DNA from: Hadesarchaea archaeon
Lineage (GTDB): Archaea > Hadarchaeota > Hadarchaeia > Hadarchaeales > Hadarchaeaceae
Direction: 5' to 3'
Length of the DNA stretch: 7,650 nucleotides
Assembly: GCA_030616505.1 (NCBI GenBank)
Contig: JAUWXD010000009.1
Location: forward strand, 1-7,650
The position numbers and the translations under genes are program-made. Of this stretch, positions 1-6,166 are shown piece by piece. Numbering within the stretch: the stretch's first letter is position 1; each line of letters starts with the position of its first letter. The notes under the pieces were generated by a model, which saw nothing but the letters and a program-made list of their open reading frames with translations, did no database searches and had not been told where the DNA came from.

Positions 1-2
1 AA

Positions 3-503
3 GCAGAGGAACTGAAGAAGGCGGGATTCAGAGTCAAGTTAGACGAGCGAGACATCCGTCCGGGTCGAAAGTTCTATGAATGGGAGCGACATGGTGTTCC
101 CCTCCGATTGGAAATAGGCCCAAAGGATGTGGAAAAGAAACAAGTGACGGCGATAAGGCGAGATACCGGAGAACGTTCCACAATTCCGTTCAAATCATTG
201 GTATCGGAAGTCAAGAAGACCCTCGAGCAGATGAACAGGGACATGCATGCGCGCGCCTGGAAATCCTTCTCGGCCAACATACGAGACCTCAAGAATATCG
301 AGGAGATAAAAAAGGCGATGGGCGCTCGAGCGGGAATCGTCCGGGTACCGTGGTGCGGGAAAGAAGCGTGTGGACAGGCATTCGAGGAAAAGACAGGAGG
401 AAGCATTTTGGGCGAGGAGCTGAACGGTAAACAAACGAAAGGTACATGTCCTGCCTGTTCGAAACCTGCCAATACCTCAGTTTTGATAGCGAGGACTTAC
501 TGA
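3..503 (+). CDS. proS: Prolyl-tRNA synthetase, C-terminal part (5' end outside window)
   Basis: This is the last 166 codons of a class II prolyl-tRNA synthetase, which charges tRNA-Pro in the cytoplasm; the reading frame is open to the left edge. Residues 1-80 of the fragment are the end of the anticodon-binding domain, with the typical stretches DERDIRPGRKFYEWE and GVPLRLEIGPKD. The rest is the C-terminal zinc-binding domain of the archaeal/eukaryote-type enzyme: WCGKEAC and later CPAC supply four cysteines, and the protein ends in ARTY, the terminal tyrosine usual for this type. Bacterial-type ProRS lacks this tail, so the fragment also argues for an archaeal source. The stop is TGA at 501-503, four bases from the convergent end of the next gene. 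Identity is clear; the catalytic core lies outside the window. Confidence 0.95.
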   Translation, partial: AEELKKAGFRVKLDERDIRPGRKFYEWERHGVPLRLEIGPKDVEKKQVTAIRRDTGERSTIPFKSLVSEVKKTLEQMNRDMHARAWKSFSANIRDLKNIEEIKKAMGARAGIVRVPWCGKEACGQAFEEKTGGSILGEELNGKQTKGTCPACSKPANTSVLIARTY

Positions 504-507
504 ATTT

Positions 508-1083
508 TTAGAGAGGAAGCACTGCCCTTTTATATATTCCGTTCAGCACTTGAGCACACGCGACGTAAAACGCGCTAGCCCCGCAGAAGATGCCCTCGAT
601 CCCTGCAATGGTTGTTATCGCGGCAATCCCGGTAAACTCGGCCGCCGCTAGGAGGAAGAAGAGCAGGGCCAAAGTCAGAAATACCACCTGCAGACCTCGG
701 CTCATTTTCAGGGTGCCGACGAACATGTACGCGGTGAATATTCCCCACATCACGAAGTAAGCCCCCATTGAAGTCGCGTCCACTGTCCCAGCCCATCCCA
801 TCATTGGAAACACCAACAGCGCTACCAAAGACAGCCAAAACATGCCATACGAGCAGAACGCTACAGTTCCAAACGTGCTTCCGTTTTTGAACTCAAGCAA
901 ACCCGCGATTATCTGCGCCAACCCACCGTAGAAGATTCCCATCGCCAGTATCATCCCGCTCAAGGGAATCGCTCCAACGTTGTGTATGCTGAGCAGCACT
1001 GTGGTCATCCCAAATCCCATCAGCCCTAACGGTACGGGATTCGCGATGGCCAGATGTTTAGGATTACTTCTGGATTGCGGCAA
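508..1083 (-). CDS. GPR1/FUN34/YaaH (SatP-like) family transporter
   Basis: A 191-residue membrane protein of the acetate uptake transporter family (SatP/YaaH in bacteria, Ady2 in yeast), whose characterised members move acetate or succinate with protons and form hexamers. The family signature NPVPLGL lies at residues 15-21 and FCSYGMFW at 76-83, matching the conserved SYGxFW motif. Six hydrophobic segments are visible at about 16-35, 40-63, 70-93, 104-124, 131-149 and 153-180, as expected. The start is TTG at 1083: there is no ATG before the NPxPLGL motif, and GGTGA lies five bases upstream. The frame overlaps the end of the PfkB kinase gene by 20 bases, so the two are probably translationally coupled. 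Substrate is unknown; acetate is the family default, but the inositol operon context leaves other small solutes open. Confidence 0.9.
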   Translation of the reverse strand: MPQSRSNPKHLAIANPVPLGLMGFGMTTVLLSIHNVGAIPLSGMILAMGIFYGGLAQIIAGLLEFKNGSTFGTVAFCSYGMFWLSLVALLVFPMMGWAGTVDATSMGAYFVMWGIFTAYMFVGTLKMSRGLQVVFLTLALLFFLLAAAEFTGIAAITTIAGIEGIFCGASAFYVACAQVLNGIYKRAVLPL

Positions 1084-1954
1084 TTACTTCACCTTCTGAT
1101 GGATATCCCGTAGGTCCTTTATACCTTATCTTCAACCCTGCGGCGGCGGAGGCGAACTTGGTAGACCCTATCACGTCGTGGGTTTCCATATATCTCACCA
1201 GAAAAGCTCCACCAAACACATCACCCGCCCCAGTGGCATCTTTGGCCTCCACTTTCAAACTTTTGACCTCGTGAAGTTCTCCATTCGACAATACCAGCGC
1301 CGGCTTCTCGCTTTGAGTGAGGATGGCGATCTTTGGTCCCATCTTACAGAGTTCTTCCAGGAGTTGCTTGGGCTCTTTCTTGATGGCTATTGCCTCATCC
1401 CTGCCAAGCTTCACCACGTCCACGTGCTTCAAAAACGGTTTGAGGTCGACATTCGAATTGATGGAGACCCTTCCTTCGTTGTCTATTTCTCTGAAGAGTC
1501 CCTGTGGATCCATCATCACTAGGTTGTCGCTCTTGATCCTCTCTAAGGTCTCAGGGGTCACTTCGTTCGCGAGGGGAGAAACGTAGAACCCATTGGCTTT
1601 TAGATAAAGTGCAGGGATGTCGTCGGGAGCTATCTTAGGGGCGATGTGCTTGCACAGCTGGGTGCGGTTTCCTTTTTCATCATATATGTTTTCGAACGTA
1701 GTGGTGTGCTTCCCGCTCACCAAGATGCCCTCCGTGTCCAACCCGAGTTTGCTATGAATGGGTGGGAACTGTTCCGTGAAATCAATGCCGATCTTTGACA
1801 CAACACCTACTTTTTTTCTCAACGCGACCAACGCAAAGCCGGTGTAAGTGGGCGCCCCCCCGATGGCGCTCTCAATTATTCCCTGGGGAAACTTGTTCGT
1901 GTCTATTGCCACATGCCCGACAACCACAATGTCTAGGACGTTGCTTCCTATCAT
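1064..1954 (-). CDS. PfkB-family carbohydrate kinase, possible myo-inositol kinase
   Basis: A 296-residue ribokinase (PfkB) family enzyme, the normal length, phosphorylating a sugar or polyol with ATP in the cytoplasm. Visible landmarks are the N-terminal VVGHVAID strand (11-18), the glycine pair in IGGAPTYTG (31-39) that closes on the substrate, DPQG (149-152), and the anion-hole/catalytic motif DATGAGD (239-245), with D245 the expected catalytic base. The start ATG directly follows the stop of ino1, and GGGAG lies six bases upstream. The family does not fix the substrate. Inference: a ribokinase-family protein of Thermococcus kodakarensis has been reported as a myo-inositol kinase, and the coupling to ino1 here makes inositol the leading candidate; ribose, fructose or a nucleoside remain possible. 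Family assignment is firm, substrate is not. Confidence 0.92.
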   Translation of the reverse strand: MIGSNVLDIVVVGHVAIDTNKFPQGIIESAIGGAPTYTGFALVALRKKVGVVSKIGIDFTEQFPPIHSKLGLDTEGILVSGKHTTTFENIYDEKGNRTQLCKHIAPKIAPDDIPALYLKANGFYVSPLANEVTPETLERIKSDNLVMMDPQGLFREIDNEGRVSINSNVDLKPFLKHVDVVKLGRDEAIAIKKEPKQLLEELCKMGPKIAILTQSEKPALVLSNGELHEVKSLKVEAKDATGAGDVFGGAFLVRYMETHDVIGSTKFASAAAGLKIRYKGPTGYPSEGEVIAAIQK

Positions 1955-3037
1955 CTACCTCTCCCTCTTTCCGGCGATGAAGTCCTCGACCGCCTGTTTT
2001 GCGTCCATGTCCGACATTTGTATTGGTGGATGTTTGAAGAAATAAGCAGAGGCTCCTATGAGCGGGCCTCCTATCTTTCGGTCGAGCGCGAGCTTCACGG
2101 CCCGAATCGCGTCAATCACCACACCAGCGCTGTTTGGCGAATCCTCGACGGACAGTTTGACATCTATAGTGAGCGGGATATCGCCGAACTTCTTCCCCCG
2201 CATGTAGACGTAACACACTTTGTTATCGTTCAGGAAAGGCACATAGTCGCTCGGTCCTATCCTCAATGGCACTTCGTAAGGCACCTGGCTCGCGACTGCT
2301 TCCGTCTTGCTAACTCGCTTCGAACTCAAGCGCTCTTCCTCGCGCATGTTCAGGAAATCGGAATTTCCACCGATGTTTAGCTGGTAACTCTCCTCGAGCT
2401 TCACACCGCGGTCGATCAGCAGCTTCGCGAGCGTTCTGTGTAAAATCGTGGCACCAACTTGGGATTTGATATCATCTCCGGCACACGGCAACCTCGCGTC
2501 TTCAAACTTTTTGGCCCACTCTTTGCCAGAAACTATGAATTCGGGGATACAATTTATGTAACCGACCCCTGCTTTGATGGCTTGTTCGGCATAATACCGG
2601 GAAGCCTCGTAACTTCCCACCGGCAGGTAACTTATCATGACGTCGGCGCTCACATCCTTGAGCACCTTTGAGACATCAACCGAATTTTGTGTCGAGTCTA
2701 CGGGCAAAATTGGCTTCAGGTATTTCCCGAGACCATCCAGAACGGGGCCTTTCATGACCTCCACTCCCGACTTGGAAACATCGCTGAACTTGACCGTGCA
2801 GTTCGGAGGGGCGAAGATGGCCTCTGAGAGGTCCTTCCCCACCTTGTTCGCATCGATATCGAAAGCCGCTACGAATTTTACGTCCCGGATGTGGTAGCCA
2901 CCGAAGTTCACGTGCATGAGGCCTGGGACGAACTGGTTCTCTCGCGCGTTTTTGTAGTATTCGATGCCCTGCACTAGCGACGAGGCGCAGTTGCCGACAC
3001 CCACGATTGCCACATTCACCATGCGATATATCTCCAT
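1955..3037 (-). CDS. ino1: Inositol-3-phosphate synthase (myo-inositol-1-phosphate synthase)
   Basis: Converts glucose 6-phosphate to L-myo-inositol 1-phosphate (1D-myo-inositol 3-phosphate) using bound NAD, the first step towards inositol lipids and other inositol compounds. The 360-residue protein resembles the short mycobacterial-type enzyme end to end: VAIVGVGNCASSLVQG (9-24) is the Rossmann NAD loop, followed by PGLMHV (38-43), DDIKSQVGATI (188-198), NIGGNSDFLN (221-230), SKRVSKTEAV (239-248) and DSPNSAGVVIDAIRA (299-313), including the lysines expected in the active site. It heads the operon with the PfkB kinase and SatP-like gene; its TAG stop touches the kinase ATG. Start choice is open: ATG at 3037 has no Shine-Dalgarno site, while ATG at 3022 has GGAG nine bases upstream and begins MVNVAIVG, close to family N-termini. 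Confidence 0.95.
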   Translation of the reverse strand: MEIYRMVNVAIVGVGNCASSLVQGIEYYKNARENQFVPGLMHVNFGGYHIRDVKFVAAFDIDANKVGKDLSEAIFAPPNCTVKFSDVSKSGVEVMKGPVLDGLGKYLKPILPVDSTQNSVDVSKVLKDVSADVMISYLPVGSYEASRYYAEQAIKAGVGYINCIPEFIVSGKEWAKKFEDARLPCAGDDIKSQVGATILHRTLAKLLIDRGVKLEESYQLNIGGNSDFLNMREEERLSSKRVSKTEAVASQVPYEVPLRIGPSDYVPFLNDNKVCYVYMRGKKFGDIPLTIDVKLSVEDSPNSAGVVIDAIRAVKLALDRKIGGPLIGASAYFFKHPPIQMSDMDAKQAVEDFIAGKRER

Positions 3038-3048
3038 TTTGGAGCTAT
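3028..3048. promoter_or_regulatory. Imperfect inverted repeat over the ino1 start, candidate operator
   Basis: Two 9-base arms, ATATCTCCA (3028-3036) and TGGAGCTAT (3040-3048), are reverse complements at 8 of 9 positions and are separated by TTT. The dyad covers the upstream ATG of ino1 and lies between the divergent PadR-type gene and ino1. It does not match the common ATGT-n8-ACAT PadR operator, so the regulator that binds here, if any, is inferred only from position. An RNA hairpin at the 5' end of the ino1 message is an alternative reading. Confidence 0.35.
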
Positions 3049-3078
3049 TACTATCTTGGAAATATCTCTCAAAACAAG

Positions 3079-3088
3079 CTATTTAAGG
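3079..3088. promoter_or_regulatory. TATA-like box shared by divergent ino1 and padR-type genes
   Basis: CTATTTAAGG on plus reads CCTTAAATAG on minus, so the same near-palindromic element resembles an archaeal TATA box in both directions. On minus it is preceded by CGCAAA, which resembles a TFB-recognition element; initiation about 25 bases on would fall near 3056, giving ino1 a short leader. On plus, initiation would fall near 3105-3109, just before the TTG at 3117. A second AT-rich candidate for ino1, AGATATTTCC on minus (3058-3067), would give an almost leaderless message. Positions are judged by eye. Confidence 0.45.
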
Positions 3089-3116
3089 TTTGCGGCATAG
3101 TGGGAAGGGGTTTTCA

Positions 3117-3437
3117 TTGACTGCTGTCGCGAGACTTAAGAAGAAAACCACGGCGGAGATGCTCTGGCCGTACTTCCTGAAGCTGCTGAAGGAGCGCCCG
3201 ATGTACGGGTACGAGCTACGGCAGCAGGTCCAGAAACGTTTCGGGTGGAAGCCTGCCACGGTCACCTCATACGTCGTGCTCTACCGCCTTCAACGGAAGG
3301 GATACGTCACGATTGAGTGGAAGGAGCAGAGGGGGAAGCCCGCGCGCAAGTATTATAAAATCACGAAAAAGGGCGATGCGCTGCTTCGCGAAGGACTCAA
3401 ATGCCTGAAGGATTTTTGCGCTAGACTATGCGGCTAA
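3117..3437 (+). CDS. PadR-family winged-helix transcriptional regulator
   Basis: A small DNA-binding protein of about 106 residues. Counting from TTG 3117, the PadR hallmarks are RPMYGYELRQQV (27-38), the recognition-helix region with VLYRLQRKGYV (54-64), and the wing GKPARKYYKIT (73-83) followed by KKGDALLREG. The long C-terminal dimerisation helix of larger PadR proteins is short here, as in the PadR-s2 class. The frame opens earlier, with TTG at 3090, but that lies beside the TATA-like box and would precede the expected transcription start; TTG 3117 has GGAAGGGG (3103-3110) six bases upstream and is preferred. The gene is divergent from ino1 across a short shared promoter region, which suggests control of ino1 and itself. 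Its stop overlaps the stop of the convergent phosphatidyltransferase gene by four bases. The ligand is unknown. Confidence 0.85.
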   Translation: MTAVARLKKKTTAEMLWPYFLKLLKERPMYGYELRQQVQKRFGWKPATVTSYVVLYRLQRKGYVTIEWKEQRGKPARKYYKITKKGDALLREGLKCLKDFCARLCG

Positions 3438-4024
3438 CGCAGACGGAACCTCGCCACCACCAATCTTTGCAGCACTGTTAGATGAGTCAGGATCGCGATT
3501 ATGACCACCGCGTATTGTGTGTAACCAATCAACGCTCCGATTGACAAAATGAGGAGCCGCTCTGCGCGCTCTGCGATACCAACATCCAGCTTGCCCGACC
3601 CTGCGGCTTCAGCACGGGCGCGAATATAGCTGACCATGAAACTTCCTGCTATGGCCAAAACACACCACGCCCAACCAGGGAGGAGACCCACTTGAGCAAT
3701 CCCACCGGAAACGAAAGCGTAGATGATTCCTGCGAAGATTACAAAGTCAACGTATCTATCGACAACAGAATCCAGCACTCCCCCAAAAGCTGTTTCCCGT
3801 CCCAGAACCCGGGCAACGGCCCCGTCTATGATGTCGAAAAATCCTGCTATCAGGAGAACTATTCCGGCCAGCAGTTGATCCCCGCGCGCGAAGAAGAACG
3901 CGGCGAGGATTCCCACCGGTAAGCCGATGAAAGTCAACGTGTTCGGACTAATGCCTGTCCGAGCGATTGCCTCAGCCGCCGGTCTTATCAAGTTCCCCGC
4001 ACGATCGCGAAACCTGCTCAGCAA
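3434..4024 (-). CDS. CDP-alcohol phosphatidyltransferase, likely archaetidylinositol phosphate synthase
   Basis: A 196-residue integral membrane enzyme that transfers an archaetidyl group from CDP-archaeol to an alcohol acceptor. The complete family motif D-x2-D-G-x2-A-R-x8-G-x3-D-x3-D is present with D64, D67, G68, A71, R72, G81, D85 and D89; the aspartates bind the metal and act in catalysis. Hydrophobic segments lie at about 30-47, 50-66, 92-108, 115-134, 155-168 and 170-187. The family motif does not define the acceptor, but the nearby ino1 and kinase genes point to L-myo-inositol 1-phosphate, as in the characterised archaeal AIP synthase; glycerol phosphate or serine are the alternatives. 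The start is TTG at 4024, supported by GGAGG (4032-4036) seven bases upstream. It converges on the PadR-type gene with a four-base overlap and is divergent from the endonuclease IV-like gene. Confidence 0.88.
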   Translation of the reverse strand: MLSRFRDRAGNLIRPAAEAIARTGISPNTLTFIGLPVGILAAFFFARGDQLLAGIVLLIAGFFDIIDGAVARVLGRETAFGGVLDSVVDRYVDFVIFAGIIYAFVSGGIAQVGLLPGWAWCVLAIAGSFMVSYIRARAEAAGSGKLDVGIAERAERLLILSIGALIGYTQYAVVIIAILTHLTVLQRLVVARFRLR

Positions 4025-4031
4025 TTCTGAC

Positions 4032-4036
4032 CCTCC
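4032..4036 (-). promoter_or_regulatory. Shine-Dalgarno site deciding a TTG start
   Basis: GGAGG on the minus strand, seven bases before TTG 4024-4022, fixes the non-ATG start of the phosphatidyltransferase gene. The remaining bases up to 4082 are the 58-base divergent promoter region; an AT-rich run AGATTTTTGTAC near 4045-4056 may belong to a promoter but is not convincing. Confidence 0.75.
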
Positions 4037-4082
4037 AACGCAAGAGATTTTTGTACTACGCCATAAGAGTTTTGGGTATCAC

Positions 4083-4916
4083 ATGATCTACCTCGGCCCT
4101 GCAGGAGTCCCGATTTCCAGCAAAGCCCACGGCACCTTGGATGGTCTCCGATGTGTTTCCGAGCTGGGGCTGAACTCGATGGAAATCGAATTCGTCCGCG
4201 GGGTATACATGAAGAACGAGATGGCGGACGAGGTGGGCAAGCTCGCGAAAGAGCTGGGAATCCTGCTCTCCGTCCACTGCCCGTACTTCGTCAACCTCTG
4301 CTCTGGAGATAAGGAGAAGCTCGAAGCTTCCAAGAAACGAATCCTCGACTCCGCAGAACGGGCCTACCACATGGGAGCGCACATCGTGGTCTTCCACCCT
4401 GGCTACTATGGATCGTTGACGCCTGATGCCGCGTTCGAGGCGGTCGAAGATGCCTGCCTAGACATGCTAGACCGGATGAAGTCGAAGGGAATCAAGGGAG
4501 TAAAACTAGGGCACGAGACCACTGGAAAAATCAGTGCATTCGGCACGCTGAATGAAATCGTTCGGCTCTGCAAGCGAGTCCGCGGCTGTGGGTCCGCCGT
4601 AGATTTCGCCCATTTGTATGCGAGAGCAGGGGGGAAAATCGACTACGCAGAAATTTTTGATAAGCTCGAGCCTCTCAATTTGAAACACCTACACTCACAC
4701 TTCACCTCGATGGAATGGACTCCTGCGAAGAGTCCAGGGTACGGAAACGAGAAGCACCACCTGCCACTCAAGTACGACAAACCTCCCTTCGAACCGCTCG
4801 CGAGAGAGATCCTAAAGCGCAAGTTGAATATCACGCTGATTTCGGAGTCTCCCGTGCTCGAACAGGACTCCTTGTTGATGAAACAGGTTTTTGAAAAATT
4901 AGGCCACAGGTTTTAG
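4083..4916 (+). CDS. Endonuclease IV-like (Nfo-type) TIM-barrel protein
   Basis: A 277-residue xylose-isomerase-like TIM barrel of the AP endonuclease 2 family, whose members cut DNA 5' of abasic sites using three zinc ions. It begins MIYLGPAGVPISSK and continues through MEIEFVRGVYM, the form seen in archaeal endonuclease IV homologues. Candidate metal ligands align in order with E. coli Nfo: H65 (SVHCPY), H105 (FHPGYY), E145 (GHETTG), D174 and H177 (VDFAH), H206, E223 and H225 (NEKHH), E255 (SESP). The Nfo aspartate D229 is replaced by glutamate E223, a conservative change. The frame opens 156 bases earlier, inside the divergent gene, but homology begins at ATG 4083, which has only a weak GGG six bases upstream. 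The 3' end overlaps hisS on the other strand by 18 bases. Repair function is inferred; a sugar isomerase role is less likely. Confidence 0.88.
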   Translation: MIYLGPAGVPISSKAHGTLDGLRCVSELGLNSMEIEFVRGVYMKNEMADEVGKLAKELGILLSVHCPYFVNLCSGDKEKLEASKKRILDSAERAYHMGAHIVVFHPGYYGSLTPDAAFEAVEDACLDMLDRMKSKGIKGVKLGHETTGKISAFGTLNEIVRLCKRVRGCGSAVDFAHLYARAGGKIDYAEIFDKLEPLNLKHLHSHFTSMEWTPAKSPGYGNEKHHLPLKYDKPPFEPLAREILKRKLNITLISESPVLEQDSLLMKQVFEKLGHRF

Positions 4917-6164
4917 ATTTTTCACTATCTTATCTCGAGCGATGAGCTCCTGCTTTCCACTCACCATGTCCCTGAGCGCTACCTTCCCTTCACTCAAATC
5001 CTTAGCCCCCACGACCAACACACGTTTCACCTTCAACGCATCTGCATGGGCTATGGCCTTGCCCAGTTTTCGTCCCATCAAGTCGACATCGACGGAAAGA
5101 CCGGCCCCGCGCAGCTCCGCGGCTATTTTCAAACACTCCCCGATGACCTTCTCGTCCGCGGGCAGGACCATACAGTCCAACCGGTCCCGCGGTTTTATCA
5201 TGCCGCGCTTCAGGATGACATTTGCTATCCTGTCGACGCCGAACCCAACGCCTACCGCAGGGGTTGGATCTCCACCCAAGAGTTCTATCAAAGTATCGTA
5301 GCGTCCGCCGCCAGCCACCTGAACACCATCCACGTAGAACTCGAACACAAAACCTGTGTAGTACTCGAGCCCGCGAGCTATCCCAAGGTCGATTACGAAC
5401 GTCTCCGCGCCATATGAACTAATGCACTCTATCACTTCACGTAAATTCTTCAGCGCTTGCGCCGCGCGAGGTACCTCCTTGAGCAGAGACTCCGCCTTCT
5501 CCAACACTTTCACGCCGCCACGCAATTTTATCAACTCGCCGAGGAGCTTCTTGTCCTTGCCAACACCCGCACGCTTGAACTCATCCTGGATTCGCTTCTC
5601 GTCGCGACTGTCGATTGCCCTCAAGACTGGATCTTGGTCGTTCCCTTCGACACCTGTGTGGGCGAGCACCTCACGTAGCAGTCGAATGTGCCCGACTCGG
5701 AACTCATAGTTCTTCAGTCCAAGTTCCCGCATCACGTTGTCCGCGAGCGCTGCCACCTCCGCATCCGCCTCGGGCCTCGCCGAACCTATTATCTCGACCC
5801 CGGCCTGCAGGAACTGTCGCCACCGCTGCGCTTGAGGTTCCTCGTATCTGAAACAGTTTCCGAAGTAACAGAGCTTGACAGGCTTTGGTGCGGATCTCAG
5901 CTGTTGAGTATAGAGACGAACGACAGGAGCGGTTAGTTCTGGGCGGAGAACTAAATCGCGACCAGACTTGTCCTTGAAAGCGTAGAGCTGCTTCACCACG
6001 TTCGCGCCGCTTTTCTTGGTAAAGACCTCCAGGTGCTCGAATGTCGGAGTCTCTACCTCGTCGTGTCCGTAGCGCTTGAATAGTTCACCCATGGTGCGCG
6101 TAACGTGACGAACGCTCACGAGCTCCTCGCCTGTTAGATCACGGGTTCCGCGCGGGCGCTGCAT
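4899..6164 (-). CDS. hisS: Histidyl-tRNA synthetase
   Basis: A 421-residue class II synthetase, of usual length, that charges tRNA-His. Landmarks counted from ATG 6164 are the N-terminal RPRGTRDLTGEE (3-14), motif 1 region with ETPTFEHLEVF (38-48), LRPELT (73-78), motif 2 FRYEEPQAQRWRQF (105-118), the histidine-specific loop RGLEYYTG (264-271), GGGRYD, and motif 3 GVGFGVDRI (305-313); the C-terminal hundred or so residues form the anticodon-binding domain. An upstream in-frame ATG at 6197 exists, but it lies inside the preceding gene and precedes the conserved start; GGAGG (6171-6175) six bases before ATG 6164 decides for the shorter form. The start is two bases after the stop of the upstream repeat-protein gene, so the two are probably co-transcribed and coupled. 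Confidence 0.96.
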   Translation of the reverse strand: MQRPRGTRDLTGEELVSVRHVTRTMGELFKRYGHDEVETPTFEHLEVFTKKSGANVVKQLYAFKDKSGRDLVLRPELTAPVVRLYTQQLRSAPKPVKLCYFGNCFRYEEPQAQRWRQFLQAGVEIIGSARPEADAEVAALADNVMRELGLKNYEFRVGHIRLLREVLAHTGVEGNDQDPVLRAIDSRDEKRIQDEFKRAGVGKDKKLLGELIKLRGGVKVLEKAESLLKEVPRAAQALKNLREVIECISSYGAETFVIDLGIARGLEYYTGFVFEFYVDGVQVAGGGRYDTLIELLGGDPTPAVGVGFGVDRIANVILKRGMIKPRDRLDCMVLPADEKVIGECLKIAAELRGAGLSVDVDLMGRKLGKAIAHADALKVKRVLVVGAKDLSEGKVALRDMVSGKQELIARDKIVKNLKPVA

Positions 6165-6166
6165 AT

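Noticed and set aside
504..540. Terminator between proS and the transporter gene
   Set aside because: There are only four bases between the stops; the short T runs (ATTTTTA, CCTTTTATATA) have no stem, and I cannot tell them from coding sequence.
1178..1522. Plus-strand open frame opposite the PfkB kinase gene
   Set aside because: The minus frame carries all the kinase motifs; the plus translation has no recognisable pattern or start signal.
2018..2380. Open frame of 120 codons on plus opposite ino1
   Set aside because: It lies entirely opposite the well-conserved ino1 coding sequence, has no ribosome site, and its translation resembles no family I know.
3927..4082. N-terminal extension of the endonuclease IV-like protein
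   Set aside because: It is antisense to the start of the phosphatidyltransferase gene, and family similarity starts at the ATG at 4083.
5046..5417. Open frame of 123 codons on plus opposite hisS, with other plus frames between 4942 and 5936
   Set aside because: All are antisense to conserved hisS motifs and are the expected by-product of the codon usage of this gene.
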